NCBI GenBank assembly: GCA_025200525.1 | Contig: JANUSC010000386.1 | Coordinates: 62,001 to 126,000 of the forward strand | Origin: Camellia lanceoleosa | Lineage: Eukaryota; Streptophyta; Magnoliopsida; Ericales; Theaceae | Direction: 5' to 3' | Length of the DNA stretch: 64,000 nt | Part shown: piece by piece, positions 47,179 to 59,145 of the stretch | How positions within the stretch are numbered: the first letter of the stretch is position 1 | Layout of the letters: each line of letters opens with the position of its first letter | The notes under the pieces: generated by a model | Seen by the model: only the letters and a program-made list of their open reading frames with translations | Databases searched by the model: none | Told to the model about the DNA's origin: nothing | Program-made: the position numbers and the translations under genes

Positions 47179-48369
47179 TTCATGCCTCCACATCTTGATC
47201 AACCGGAGGTGTCTGGGAAAGATAAGGAGGCAGAGAAACAAAAAGAGAAGCAACTCGAAGAAGAAGCTGTACTGAAGTAGCTGAAAAAGATACATGCAGA
47301 TCTCTCCATCTGGGGACTGTTTATGGCGTCGCGAGTACATCGACAAGCTATTTTATCAGCCATGGACAAGGCCAAGGTCACGATAGACACCATGCCTGAA
47401 TAGCTGGTGGGCTTAGTTTTTCCGGGAGGGGCTACCCCGATGTTGACTTTCTCCGACAAAGAATTGCCACCCGACGGTGCGAACCACAACAAGCCACTCT
47501 ACATCTCCGTGGAGTGCAGGAACAAATGAATACATGTGGTTCTTGTCGACACAGGGTCCGCCATCAATGTGTGCCCGGCAAGGACTGCATATGCAATCGG
47601 TTTGAAGACCGCAGACTTTGTGCCAACAGCCCAGGTGATTCGGGCGTATGACAACACGAGTAGAGAAGTAATGGGAACAGTGAAAATTCAGACCTAGGTT
47701 GGCCCGGGACAGCATGAAGTTGACTTTCGTGTCTTAGAAGTTCTTGCGACCTTCAATCTACTTTTGGGGCGACCGTGGCTGTATCAAGTGAAGGCAGTTT
47801 CGTCCACTTTGCATTAGATGATGAAATACCCCCATGGGAAGGGAGTAGCCATTGTTTTTGGAAATTCGTCAATCCATCCACCACCAGAAGTGTCTACGCC
47901 AGTTTTGGAAATTGAGAACGGCATGGAGGATGTGTTCATGTCGGGTTTTACCTTGGCCGAGGCTCGGGTAGTTCAGAATATCATGGCTGTTAATGAGGGG
48001 TTGTATGTCAATGCTCAATCAGTATACCTCATGAATAAGCTCCAACACATCCCCGGCATGGGATTAGGAAAGAGTGGCCGGAAGGGCGTCGCAGCATTGG
48101 CCAAAGTGCCACACAACCCACATACCTTTGGCTTGGGATATTTGCCCACCAAAGAGGATTGGATAAGGAGAGGCAAGGAGATGGCTAGGAGAGCCAGAGC
48201 GAAGCAGGCAGGGAAGCCTTTTGAATTGGTGCACCGGCCCATCCAAGGTACCCTAAACGGACGCTTCGTCTGGGAGGGGGAAGACTTTCCATTTTGTGGC
48301 TTCCCAGAGCCGTGGTTGAATATGGAAACGAAGCGCGTGGCAGGTTTTGAAATTTTCTTTGACCTATAG
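47179..48369 (+). pseudogene. Protease and G-patch-like region, element C
   Basis: The protease active site VLVDTGSAINVCPAR is intact (DTG at 47548-47556). Nonsense codons sit at 47278, 47401, 47527 (Trp to TGA), 47694 and 47815. From 47818 it is open for 183 codons, with HPPPEVSTPVLEIE, the G-patch-like IPGMGLGKSGRKGVAAL, GLGYLPTKEDW and FCGFPEPWLN, and then it stops at a TAG that replaces Gln. It could not yield active protease as one protein. Confidence 0.82.
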
Positions 48370-49860
48370 TTATCCGGGGATGATGTTGCTGAAGAGCAGA
48401 CATATCCAACAGTTGAGGTTAAACAGAATAAGAAAGTGGAGTCTGAGGACGTCGAAAGTGAAATGGGGATAGCGCTGGCCTGTCTACTTTTAGATCCTCC
48501 GATCGAGCAAAAGTGCTTGGGGGATAACTTCTCGGTGTCCATGATCGGGAATGAAACGGCTGCGGGCCTACCAGCAAATATTTTGGATGCATCCATCGCA
48601 CCCTCTCTCATTTGGCAGTACGAAGAGGGATTTTGGTCAAGCAGCACCAGGTCAGGTAGTGAACCGGAATCTGATTCCACCGAGTCTTGTGAGTTGGAAT
48701 TAGGTTCCAGCTCAACTGAGTCTGAGTCCGGTATTTTTGGGGGTGATAACTCGGATGCCACATCTGTCAGTCGTCTTTTTTTCTCTTTGAGTCTGTAATG
48801 AAGAATCGGACGGTTTGGATGTGCATAATGAGAATGATGTGGATGTGGTTTTTGAATACTTTTCTGTGCCTTTGATTTATTGCTTGAATCAGGACTTTCA
48901 AAATTTTGACAAAAACGACGAGGAAGAAATTCCTCCGGTTTTGCAACGATTAATTGATCAAGAGCAGGAAAGATTTGTTAAACCTTTAGTTGATGAAATC
49001 ACTACCGTGAATATTGGTACTGAGGAAGACCCGCGGCTGGTCCAGATCGGGTCCATGTTGTCTTCGGAGGAACGCGAGCGCTTAGTCGCTTTATTAAAAG
49101 ATTTCAAAGATGTTTTCGCATGGTCCTACGAAGACATGCCTGGCACCGATCTTGAGATTGTACAGCACCGAATCCCTCTTGACCCTGAGGCCCGACCCAT
49201 CAAGTAGAAACTCAGAAGGATCTGCCCAGACTGGGCCCTCAAGATTAAGGAAGAGGTCACCAAGCAAATTGACGTAGGGTTCCTGTTGGTTTCCGAATAC
49301 CCGACTTGGTTGGCCAACATCGTTCCGGTGCCGAAGAAGGATGGCAGGATCAGGGTATGCATGGATTTTAGGGATTTAAGCAAAGCCAGTCCGAAGGACG
49401 ACTTTCCTTTACCGCATATCGATGAGTTGGTGGACTTCACAGCGGGGCATGCTTTACTTTCGTTCATGGGTGGCTTCTCAGGTCACAATCAGATAGTGAT
49501 GGCACCTGAAGACCGGGAAAAGACTACTTTCACCACCTCGTGGGGGACATACTGCTACAGAGTGATGCCGTTTGGGTTAAAGAATGCTGGAGCAACATAT
49601 CAACGGGCCGCGACCACGATATTGCATGACATGATCCACAAAGAGGTTGAGGTGTACGTGGACGACATGATTGCCAAGTCCAAAGAAAGAGAGGGCCACT
49701 ACACCGCCTTGCAAAAGTTCTTTCAAAGGATCAGAGAATTTTGGTTGCGGCTGAATCCTCAAAAGTGTACATTTGGTGTTATAGCGGGAAAAATGCTAGG
49801 TTTCTGATTACATAGAGAGGTATCGAAGTCGACCCTTCCAAAATCAAGGCCATCTTAGAA
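48370..49860 (+). pseudogene. Acidic linker and reverse transcriptase, element C
   Basis: The Ser/Glu-rich linker (48436-48798) loses frame near 48785. RT then runs in two pieces: 48815-49206 (up to PEARPIK, with TAG for Gln at 49204) and 49286-49807. The RT motifs VCMDFRDLSKASPKDDFPLP and FTTSWGTYCYRVMPFGLKN, and the catalytic YVDD (49655-49666), are intact. A frameshift and a TAG for Gln fall near 49805-49818, just before RGIEVDPSKI. Confidence 0.83.
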
Positions 49861-50802
49861 ATGCCACCACCAAGGACTGAAAAGGAGGTGCGAGGCTTTC
49901 TGGGTAAAGTGCAATTCATAAGACGGTTTATCTCAAAATTAACCTTGACTTGTGAACCACTTTTTGGTCTCCTGAAGAAAGGAAAGAAATTCCAATGGGA
50001 CGGCCAATGCCAAGCTGCTTTTGAACAGATCAAGGAATACTTACAGAACCCACCCGTGTTGTCACCGCCAGAACCGGGGAGACCGTTGATTTTGTATCTT
50101 TCAATAACTGAGACTACAATGGGCTGCATACTCGCGCAAGAATCAGAAGACAAGGTGGAGAGAGCCATCTACTATCTAAGCAAGAAGATGCTAGAATATG
50201 AAACTCGCTACACACCGTTGGAGAAGGCTTGCTTAGCCTTGGTATGGGCTACCAGGAAACTGCGGCACTACCTGTTAGCTCACTCCGTAATGTTGGTTTC
50301 ACGACTGGATCCCATCAAATATCTTTTCGAGAAACCGGCACTTACGGGTAGGCTAGCTGGTTGGTTGCTGTTGCTTTCAGAATTCGATCTGAAATATGTG
50401 ACGCGCAAGTTAGTCAACGGAAGAGCAATAGTAGAATTCTTAGCCGATCATCCGGTGGAAGGGGGTGAAGCAGTTGAGTACTTATTCCCAGATGAGACCA
50501 TTTTGTATATCGAAGATGAAAAGTGGACGATGTACTTTGAAAGAGCGTCAAACCAGTATGGGTACGGAATAGGGGTGTTGCTGATAGCACCCGACAATTC
50601 CCGTATCCCTCTAGCCTTCAAACTTTGTTTTAAAGTCTTGAACGACGAAGAAGAATATGAGGCATGCATTGCCGGTCTAGAAGCAGCCCTGGAATTAGGG
50701 GCAAAACGATTGGACGTCATCGCGGACTCAAACCTTGTTGTATCTCAAGTGAAAGGAGATTGGAAAGTCAAAGAAGAAAAGATGATTATGTATCACTAGA
50801 CC
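49861..50802 (+). pseudogene. RT thumb, RNase H and archaeal-type RNase H, element C
   Basis: Open for 312 codons. The RT thumb/connection (GFLGKVQFIRRFISKL, GKKFQWDGQCQAAFEQIK) leads into the first RNase H (LYLSITETTMGCILAQ) and then the second RNase H (WTMYFERASNQYGYGIGVLL, EEYEACIAGLEAALEL, ADSNLVVSQ). The first catalytic Asp of the second RNase H is Glu-Arg here (FERAS against FDGAS in element B), which would impair it. A TAG at 50797-50799 ends the frame. Confidence 0.83.
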
Positions 50803-52253
50803 TTGGATTTGTTAATTCCTCGGTTTGAGAAGTTAAACTTTACTCATCTGTTAGGAGAGAACAACAGGTTCGCAGATTCATTAGCAACTCTATCTTCTAT
50901 GATAGACATCCCGTTTGGAGTCTGGATGCGTGCAGTGTTTATCGACCAAAAATTTGTGCCGGCTTACGAGTCAATTGCTGCTTTAGATGAGGTTCAAGAT
51001 GAGAACCCCTGGTATTACGATATTTGGAATTTCTTGGAGAATGAAGAATATCCACCTGGGGTAAATGCCAAGGACAAAAGGGCAATCAGAAGAATGGCCG
51101 TTCAATTCATCATCTGCGGAGGTAAATTGTATAAAAGAGGTCATCTGGGAATGCATAAGTTGTGCGTTGAAGCCGAAGAATCAAAATACCTGATGGAGGC
51201 CATCCACGGAGCAGAATGCGGTGCGCATATGAACGGGGTAATGTTAGCGCGGAAGATCCTCAGACAAGGTTATTATTGGTCCACCATGGAGGAGGATTGT
51301 ATCGGCTTTGTTCGGCGATGCCACAAATGTCAGATCCATGCAAATCGTATGAACATCCCGCCGTCGAAGCTGTACAATATGACTTCGCCATGGCTATTTT
51401 CGGTTTGGGAATTGATGTGATCGGGGCTGTCACGCTAAAGGGGTCTAATGGGCATGAGTTCATCCTGGTCGTGATAGATTATTTCACAAAGTGGGTTGAG
51501 GCCCAATCCTATGCGGTGTTGAAGGCTTCACATGTTGCGAAGTTTATCAGAAACAACATCATATGTCGTTATTGGGTCCCAAACGAGGTCATTTCAGATA
51601 ATGATTCCCATTTCAAGAAGGAAGTGATTGACTTGTTGGAAAAATACAATGTGGTTTTTCATAAGTCATCCACGTATCGGCCACAGACCAATGGAGCGGT
51701 TGAGGCCGCCAACAAGAATATCAAACACACACTGCAGAAGATGGTGGAAACCTACCGGGATTGGCTAGATAAGTTGCCGTTTGCTCTGTGGGGTTACCGA
51801 ACTTCAATTAGAACTTCCACTGGGGCGACTCCGTATTCATTAGTTTATGGGATGGAGGCCGTTCTACCTATTGAGATTGAAGTTCCATCTTTGAGAGTAC
51901 TGGCTGAGTGTTAGATAGCCGAAGCAGATTGGCAGCAGAGCAGATTTGGAGAACTCATGCTCTTTGACGAGCGCAGACTGAAAGCACTGTACCATGTTCA
52001 AGGTTATCAGGGCAGAATTGCCAGGGCTTTTAACAAGAAAGTTGAGTCCAGGAATCTGAAGGAAGGAGATTTGGTGCTCAAGGATAATCGAGCTCCCATC
52101 CACGACCCAAGGGACAAGTTCAGACCCAATTGGACTGGTCCTTACATCATTAAGTCTATCTGGTCAGGTGGAGCTGTGGTTCTGATGGACCTAGATGGCC
52201 TAGAGTTCTCCCAACCGATCAACATGGACAAGTTGAAGAGATATTACCCCTGA
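50803..52253 (+). pseudogene. Integrase, element C, frameshifted
   Basis: The N-terminal zinc domain and start of the core are in 50803-51420. A one-base loss near 51410 (VWELM against VWGIDVIG) shifts the frame, and the core continues to 51914 with ISDNDSHF and NGAVEAANK. TAG for Gln at 51912-51914 precedes the C-terminal domain (51957-52253), which ends QPINMDKLKRYYP. The second Asp and the Glu of the catalytic triad are readable. No chromodomain follows. Confidence 0.85.
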
Positions 52254-52900
52254 GAGGCTCGCTAGGCCAAAAACCCGAAAGGGCGACCTAGGCAAAAGTT
52301 AGAGCACAAAAATTTGAAATGGTAAAAACTAAGCTCGTAAGGTTGAAAACCCGCAAAGAGCAGCCTTGGCAAAATTTAGAGCGTAAAAGGAGAGTGAAAA
52401 TACTCTAGTGAACCCGAGCTTGAACTACGTAAGGCTTGATTCCCATCTTTGGGATACGTAGGCAACTTCATCCTGAAGTTCAGCCATAAACTTTTCCCCG
52501 ATCAACTTTGTCCATTTTATTATCTCGGTCATCTTTGTCTATTCAGCATTCAAGAGTTCAGTTATGATCTCCGGTGCAGTGCTTTTCAGACTAGGGACAA
52601 CTTTCTGTTGCTGTGCAGTGTTGTGGTACTATTCAGACTAGGGGCAACTTTCCAGTTGTCGGGATCCAGGGTTGTGCATCTCAGTGACAGATTTCAGGCG
52701 TGTCCAGTTCTGATCCATGTCGAAAATAGTTTTAAAAAGTTTTAATAAAAGTTGACTTTGTTCAAATTAATCTTTTTACAAGCTAGACCATTTTTGGACC
52801 AAAGCGGAAAATTTTCAGTACCCATAATCTTCAATTTTATTGATTTCAATACAAAGTTCTTCTGCTCTTGCATACAAATTGAAGTTGCTTTTGGTTACAT
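52254..52900 (+). other. Spacer between integrase and antisense ORF, element C
   Basis: No gene. It is conserved with 17149-17833 of element B and has two diverged copies of a segment around AAACCCGAAAGGGCGACCTA and AAACCCGCAAAGAGCAGCCT. Confidence 0.6.
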
Positions 52901-54535
52901 TCATAAAGAAAACTTGAAAGTACTAATAAAGCAATAAATCAGGGGCATAGCTAAGTCAGGTGTTCCTGCGCCTCCAGAGTCAAGGTCGGCCGGGCCTGGC
53001 GCTAAAGTGGGTCCAATCTGTGCCTCTTCATTGAGCCAATCTATGAACTCATCTGACAAAGTGCAACTGAAAGTGGGAGCGGGGGCCACGAGCTCTCTAG
53101 TCCTCCATGCTATGGCATACCGAGCAAGCTGTGTGCCTCGGACTGGGAATGCAACAGGATACTCTATCCCCTCTGGTGGACAAGTCTAATCATGGCCAAA
53201 CTGGCGCTGGAACCGGAATGGAAAGTAGAACACACAGTGTGTCAAGCCTATCAACTGAATCCCAGTGTGCCAGGACATGCTATAGCTCATTGTCGGTAGA
53301 TTAAGCCAAGGATAGCGCCAAGCAATACGGTCTACAGACAAATTGCACATCCAGTCAAACCACCATCCCTCATCCAGGGCATCGACCAGACGTTGTCGGA
53401 AGAAATAACCGCGAGCTGAGTATGCCAGGCAATAGTCCACAACCTGCAACTTGTCCATCAACCACACCTGGGAAGGGATGAAAAATGAGAGAATAAAGAA
53501 TAGAGAGATGTACGATGAGAGAAAAGTGAGAAAAGAGTTTTGTGAGAAAAACTGAGCCTGAGAGCCGAGTGATATGAGCAATACATATGTGAGATTGGGT
53601 GGGAAACATTACCTGTAGCAATAGTGGACTCCCCGCAAATCTAGTCGTCTCCCGGCGATGGAAAGCGTCCAAGCCCATCAACGTCTCGGCCAACGTCATG
53701 GCAATGCAGCGTTTGCCTTCCATCAAGCCTTGGGCAACCTCGATCAATCGGATGCCAGATCCTCCGGAGCCTAAGGCAAGCAAGAAATGAGATAGCATGC
53801 ACAAACAGAGGGCGTGTCGCCAAAAACCCTGCCAATGATGGTCACCACGGTCGCCAGCATCTGAAAACCAGCAAATCAAACTCGGAATATCCAGCATTTT
53901 GTCACCAATCAAAGATTGAGCATCCTGCATTGAGATCCCACACATTCGCCCTAAAGCTTGGGCGTGGCCAAAGCGAAGTTGGGGCAAGATTTCTTCGTTA
54001 TGATCGGATTCCATCAAAACTTGGAAATCTTCGAAGGTAGGACATACCTCTTGCCTGCCAAAGCTAAAGACATGTATTACTGAGTTCCAAAACCTTGCCA
54101 CGGCGTGGAGGAACAGAAAGTGCAGCGGAGTACGACTCAGAGTGAATAGTGCATTTATGCCGAACTCTTGGAAATTCAGGGTTCGTTTGGTTTGAATTTC
54201 CCAAAAAAATTTGGAAAAATTTCTCTACAAATGAGTTTTCAAAAAAACTCAAACCAAACAAATTTTTCCAAAAAAATTTCCCAAAACTTGTAAACCAAAC
54301 AAGTTTTCCAAACAAATCTCTCTCTCATACACATCAAATCAATCACTTTTTCCAAAACTCTCTCTCAAAATAATTTTCCAAAACATCTTTCCAAAAAAAC
54401 CAAACCAAACAACTTTTCGTACTTTTTATCTCCCAAACTCATCTCCCAAACTCAAACCAAACATACCCTCAGTCTTTCCAAGCCTTCCAAGTTGGCAATC
54501 CAAGCCCTGAGATTTTGAGTAAGGAACTCTTCCAT
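52901..54535 (-). pseudogene. Antisense plant-mobile-domain-like ORF (aORF), element C, with MITE insertion
   Basis: This is the counterpart of 15861-17148. It starts MEEFLTQNL at 54535. Exon 1 runs to 53613 and is interrupted by the MITE at 54179-54468. Without the MITE and one 3-bp duplication, exon 1 is exactly 630 nt, as in element B, and open. The intron is 53468-53612 (145 bp, same length and splice sites as in B). Exon 2 begins VWLMDKLQVVD at 53467, has a single TAG at 53186-53188 (CAG in B), and then stays open to 52901. Family motifs (CPTFEDFQVL, LAETLMGLDAF, RRETTRFAGSPLLLQ, GLTHCVFYFPF) are the same. It is much less decayed than gag-pol of this copy. Function unknown. Confidence 0.75.
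54179..54468. mobile_element. Tourist-like (PIF/Harbinger) MITE, 290 bp
   Basis: Terminal inverted repeats read GGGTTCGTTTGGTTTGA on the left and, in reverse complement on the right, GGGTATGTTTGGTTTGA. The flanks are the 3-bp duplication TCA (54176-54178 and 54469-54471). The interior is A-rich with repeated CCAAAAAAATTT-type motifs and no ORF. It interrupts exon 1 of the antisense ORF. Confidence 0.88.
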
Positions 54536-54644
54536 TTGGAGCAAATCAGTGTTGAATGGAAGAAAACTATGAAGTTGAGGCTTTTGTAGGGGATAAGGTG
54601 TGAGTGGGGGACAACTGTCAGCATTCTGGTGGTTCATTCCATCC

Positions 54645-54742
54645 ATGGCCGGCCGGCCAAAAATAATGCCGACCGGCCATTACTTTTGGCCGGTGGACAT
54701 TTCTTGAGGCCGATGGTTTTCCCTTGTGGCCGGTGGTCTTCC
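54645..54742 (-). promoter_or_regulatory. GGCCGG-rich cluster upstream of the antisense ORF, element C
   Basis: GGCCGGCCGGCC and several GGCCGGT/GACCGGCC motifs occur 110-210 bp before the antisense start, matching 15640-15760 in element B and the clusters in the LTRs. Confidence 0.5.
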
Positions 54743-54845
54743 TTCTTGTCCCCTGAGCTGTTTATGTGTTGAACAGGCTGAGAATTTGGGGACTGGCACC
54801 ACTTCCAATGCCCTCCGATGATGATTTTTACGGGGTCACGCCCAT

Positions 54846-55030
54846 TTGGTTATCGAGTTGTTGTACATTTGCTTATCGAGTTGTACTTCATTTCCTTAAG
54901 TTTTTGCTTTGCTTATCGAGTTGTACTCGCACTTGGTTAGCTTATCGAGTTTCTTTGTTTTGCTTATCGAGTTGTACTCGCACTTGGTTAGCTTATCGAG
55001 TTTCTTTGTTTTGCTTATCGAGTTGTAAGT
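54846..55030 (+). repeat. GCTTATCGAGTTGTA direct-repeat array, element C
   Basis: Seven copies of TTATCGAGTTGTA or TTATCGAGTTTCT lie in 180 bp. Two are part of a larger duplicated unit (TGTACTCGCACTTGGTTAGC plus the next motif). Element B has four copies at the equivalent place. Confidence 0.85.
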
Positions 55031-55809
55031 CGGTTCACTGCCTGATTATTATGACGCAAGTGCTTAATTTTCAAACAAAGTTTGATTTCATTCGCAATGT
55101 TATGTGATGCCACGCGATGCGATGCATAGAAAGTACAAACATAAGACCATTTTTGAAATAGCTGTTTCATTTCCACCATGTCTTTTGCAAAAATATACGG
55201 TTTTGAAAACTTGCCTGAGGCAGTGCAATGTGCTTAAAACTAACGATGGAAAAGGAAAGTAAAGCAAAAAGAGGGCAGGGCAGCAAAGTATTAGGATCGA
55301 TACCGGTAACCTCCCCTTGCGGTCGATGCATCCCGCACCCTTGTTCAAGTCAACGATGTGGTTTGGCACCTTCATTACCCAAGACAGTGTGAGGAAGCGC
55401 ACTTTTGGAACATCAGTAGACCTTCGAGTTGACCTCAAGTTACGTCCTCTACGGGTGATGCTCGGTACGTGCGAGGAACACCCCTCCCCGTATCCTTCTT
55501 ATATATTGCGAATTCCACAAATCGCTTTAAACATGCTGTATTACATTGCTTCGATATGACTATGATTGTCATGCTCGTTACAGGCCTTGCATTGAGCAAT
55601 GCCTGGTTTTGTTCTGAATTTGCACTTCAAACATCATGAATAACATGCCTTTACCACACTCCAGTTGGTTATACATGTGTTCATTCCAACTATACACATT
55701 GTATGCATTATTCCATGCTTTACTTACATGTGCATATGTATCTTTCAGGTGGTTACACACTGTCCACGTTTCTGCGTGTACTTTACTTGCATGTGTTCAT
55801 ACCTTGCTT
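55031..55809 (+). other. 3' UTR of element C, first part
   Basis: Conserved with 14841-15400 of element B (in reverse). From about 55660 it grades into the tandem repeats through diverged units. No gene is seen. Confidence 0.6.
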
Positions 55810-56600
55810 GCTTTACACATTGCATGCGTTGTCGCGTTATACTTTACTTATATGTGTTCAAGTTCATATACACATTGCATGCGTTGTCGCGTCATGCTTT
55901 ACTTATATGTGTTCAAGTTCCTATACACATTGCATGCGTTGTCGCGTTATGCTTTACTTATATGTGTTCAAATTCCTATACACATTGCATGCGTCGTCGC
56001 GTTATACTTTACTTATATGTGTTCAAGTTCCTATACACATTGCATGCGTTGTCGCGTTATGCTTTACTTATATGTGTTCAAGTTCCTATACACATTGCAT
56101 GCGTTGTCGCATTATGCTTTACTTATATGTGTTCAAATTTCTATACACATTGCATGCGTTGTCGAGTTATGCTTTGCTTATATGTGTTCAAGTTCCTATA
56201 CACATTGCATGCGTTGTCGCGTTATGCTTTACTTATATGTGTTCAATTTCTTATACACATTGCATGTGCTGTCGCGTTACACTTTACTTATATGTGTTCA
56301 AGTTCCTATACACATTGCATGCGTTGTCGCGTTATGCTTTACTTATATATGTCGTGTTAGGCTTTACTTATATGTGTTCAAATTCCTATACACATTGCAT
56401 GCGTTTTCGCGTTATGCTTTACTTATATGTGTTCAAGTTCCTATACACAATGCATGCATTGTCGCGTTATGCTTTACTTATGTGTTCAAATTCCTATACA
56501 CATTGCATTCGTTGTCGCGTTATGCTTTACTTATATGTGTTCAAGTTCCTTTTTCACATATTGCATGCATTGTCGCGTGTGCGTTACTCATATGTGCTTA
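55810..56600 (+). repeat. 55-bp tandem repeat array in the 3' UTR of element C
   Basis: About 13 copies of a 55-bp unit contain CTATACACATTGCATGCGTT, GTCGCGTTATGCTTTACTTA and TATGTGTTCAA. Unit starts fall at 55921, 55976, 56031 and so on. One unit near 56341-56360 is partial. Since 55 is not a multiple of 3 and stops are rare, long open frames appear in all three frames; they are not genes. Confidence 0.92.
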
Positions 56601-56646
56601 TGTTTCAAATCGCATTGTTATGCACACACTCGAGTTGCGTTGTTAT

Positions 56647-56651
56647 GCACC
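56647..56651. repeat. Target-site duplication GCACC, left copy
   Basis: GCACC lies immediately before TGTAACAAGC, the left end of element D, and recurs at 61777-61781 directly after its right end TCTACA. Confidence 0.88.
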
Positions 56652-58319
56652 TGTAACAAGCCCACGAGGGACCTCGCTACAGTTCGGACTCGATTTTGTT
56701 GCGGTTCTAAATCTAAACCAAAGAGTCCAACTCTGGCAAATCGTTTTGAAGAAAAACAGATGTTTTGAAAGAAGTGCCAAACATGGACTGCTTTGCCAGA
56801 TAACAGAGTCGCCACCTAAATATTTTAAAATGGGAAATTTAGGAAACCCTGACTCGGTGCCGAAAGGCCACGTGTCCGTCATCACCAAAGTTGGTTCGGG
56901 AACTTGGGTACGATTAGGGAAGGTCACATCGTGAGCACCCCCGCTCGCCCCGGTCAAAGACCGGCCTCTACTAACCATGATATCTGTTTTTGAAAACATT
57001 GTGAGTTCTTATTCCGGTCATTAGCCTAGGTTACTATGTGATGCTTGCAGCAAACAAGTATAGACTGGGCCGTCTGAATTGGAATTAAACATCTCATGTT
57101 TGTTTGTTTGAAAATGGTTTGATGATGCTACCATCAGGTAGGCTTAAATGCAGATTTGCCACCCTCAGGTGGGCTTAGTAAAAACATGATTTTGCCACTA
57201 TCTAGTGGGCTTAAAACAAACAGTCAATGAATTGTCCCAATTCAGATAACTCAACCTCCACCCACAGGCATTCAAGGCAGTTATATCACATAAGCATTTA
57301 GCCTCATGGTAAGCATGCTATCATGGCAACACTCACACGCATGCAAGGATGCTAAAGCATAAAACTTACCGAGTACTCCAAGCCAAAACAGAAGCTGATT
57401 AGAAATCATGCATGATCCTAAATGCGCTGAAATGCCTAATGCAACACATGCAAAATGCAACTATAGCAGGCTCGGCTATTCTAAACATGGTATATGAAAT
57501 GCTACAACTAACACGTATTCAATTTGGAATTGAAATACAGATGCAGTTTGTATGATGCGCCGAGCCCGGTGCGTGCAAAACAGATGAATGATGCAAACAT
57601 GCTGTCATATTGTATGCTAATTGAAATATGCCCTAATCTAACCATCATAAGCAGATAAATAAAAGGGAGAAAGACGTGGGGTTGGAAGACATACATCGCA
57701 CTCACCCACACTTATTACAACATTGCCCTCGCGCAGAGGGTCCGAATAAATAATAATACAGACCCGAATAAAAAGAATATTACAGTCCGAAATATACAAT
57801 TTCCTAATTAATTAACAAATTAATCAAGAAAGCTGTAAACTGGCGCGCAGGCCAAGGGGGGGTTGCCTTGCTTCTGATGAATGATGTATGCTGGGCTGCT
57901 TGGCGCGGAAATCCACTGGGATGCCCTGATTAGCCTCTGTTTGCACTTTTTCTCGAAACGCGTGCCAAACTCTGAAAATCTGCTGATCCTTAATTTTGCT
58001 GCAACAGAGAGCAGAAAAAGGGCATAGCAATGTATTTCACGAATATATGCATGCCTCGATCCTCGTGCCATCAATCACGCATATCGATGCATGATGGCCG
58101 AGGAGCCGAATTGCACAACTCAATATAGGATGAATGCACATGGATGCTACTACAAAACCTAGCTCCATCATGGCTAATCCGGAGTGTCGGTGACTTGGGA
58201 ATTGAGACCCGTTCTGTTACTCGGAGTACAAAACGCGCCTCGTTTCCCGTGCAATATGTATGAAGTGCAACTAATATACAACCTAGCATGCGCAATGCTA
58301 TGAAAGTGAGATGAAAATA

Positions 58320-59145
58320 AGATGCCTCGAAAAGCGTGCACGCGGGTACGCGAACCGAGGCAATGGTGTGGAATGCAAGTCGGATAAAACCAAAGTGCCT
58401 TGAAGTGCGTGCCCACAGGCACGCAAACCGAGGTGATGATGTGAAGTGCAAATCGGATAAAACCGAAGTGCCTCGAAATGCGTGCACACGGGCACGCAAA
58501 CCGAGGCGATGATAAAATACAAATCGGATAAAACCGAAGTGCCTCGAAATACGTGCACACGGGCACGCAAACCGAGGCGATGATGAAATGGAATGAAATG
58601 ACATACGGAATGCAGTGATGGGCTTACGCCGACATGGGAGAGCCTCGGCCGCACTCACATAGGAGGCCGTCGGGTAAAAATAAAGCTGCCTCGAAATGCG
58701 TGCCCGCGGACACGCAAACCGAGGAATGCATAAAATAGCATATGGAATGCAGTGATGGGCTTACGCCAACATGAGAGAGCCTCGGCCGCACTCACATAGG
58801 CTGCCATAATGATAAAAGGAGATGCCTCGAAATGCGTGCACACGGGCACGCAAACCGAGAAAATGCACTAAGGCATGAAATGACATGGAAATGAGATGTA
58901 AAATGCAAATTGGGCTTACACTAACATGAGAGAGCCTCAGCCGCACTCACATAAGCTGCCGTCGGATAAAAAAAGAGCTGCCTCGAAATGCGTGCACACG
59001 GGCACGCAAATCGAGGCGATGCGGAATGACATGCGAAATGCAAATTGGGCTTATACCAACATGAGAGGGCCTCAGCCGCACTCACATGGGATGCCGATGA
59101 ATGAAAACGGAGCGCCTCGAAGTGCGTGCCCAAACCGAGGCAATG
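58320..59145 (-). repeat. Eight-copy palindromic repeat array in LTR D
   Basis: Copies start at about 58322, 58390, 58471, 58541, 58690, 58823, 58980 and 59112. Each holds a nested palindrome of about 36 bp: CCTCG ... GCGTGC ... GCACGC ... CGAGG. Spacing grows from about 70 to 130-160 bp where an extra GGGCTTAC...CTCACATA segment joins the unit. Open frames read across it are low-complexity artefacts. Confidence 0.85.

Noticed and set aside
55636..56934. A 432-codon open frame with Cys/Tyr-rich repeats
   Set aside because: It spans a 55-bp tandem array; the period is not a multiple of three and all three frames are open, so it is a repeat artefact.
58071..58658. A 195-codon Arg/Cys/His-rich open frame
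   Set aside because: It reads through the palindromic repeat array in LTR D; other frames are equally open.
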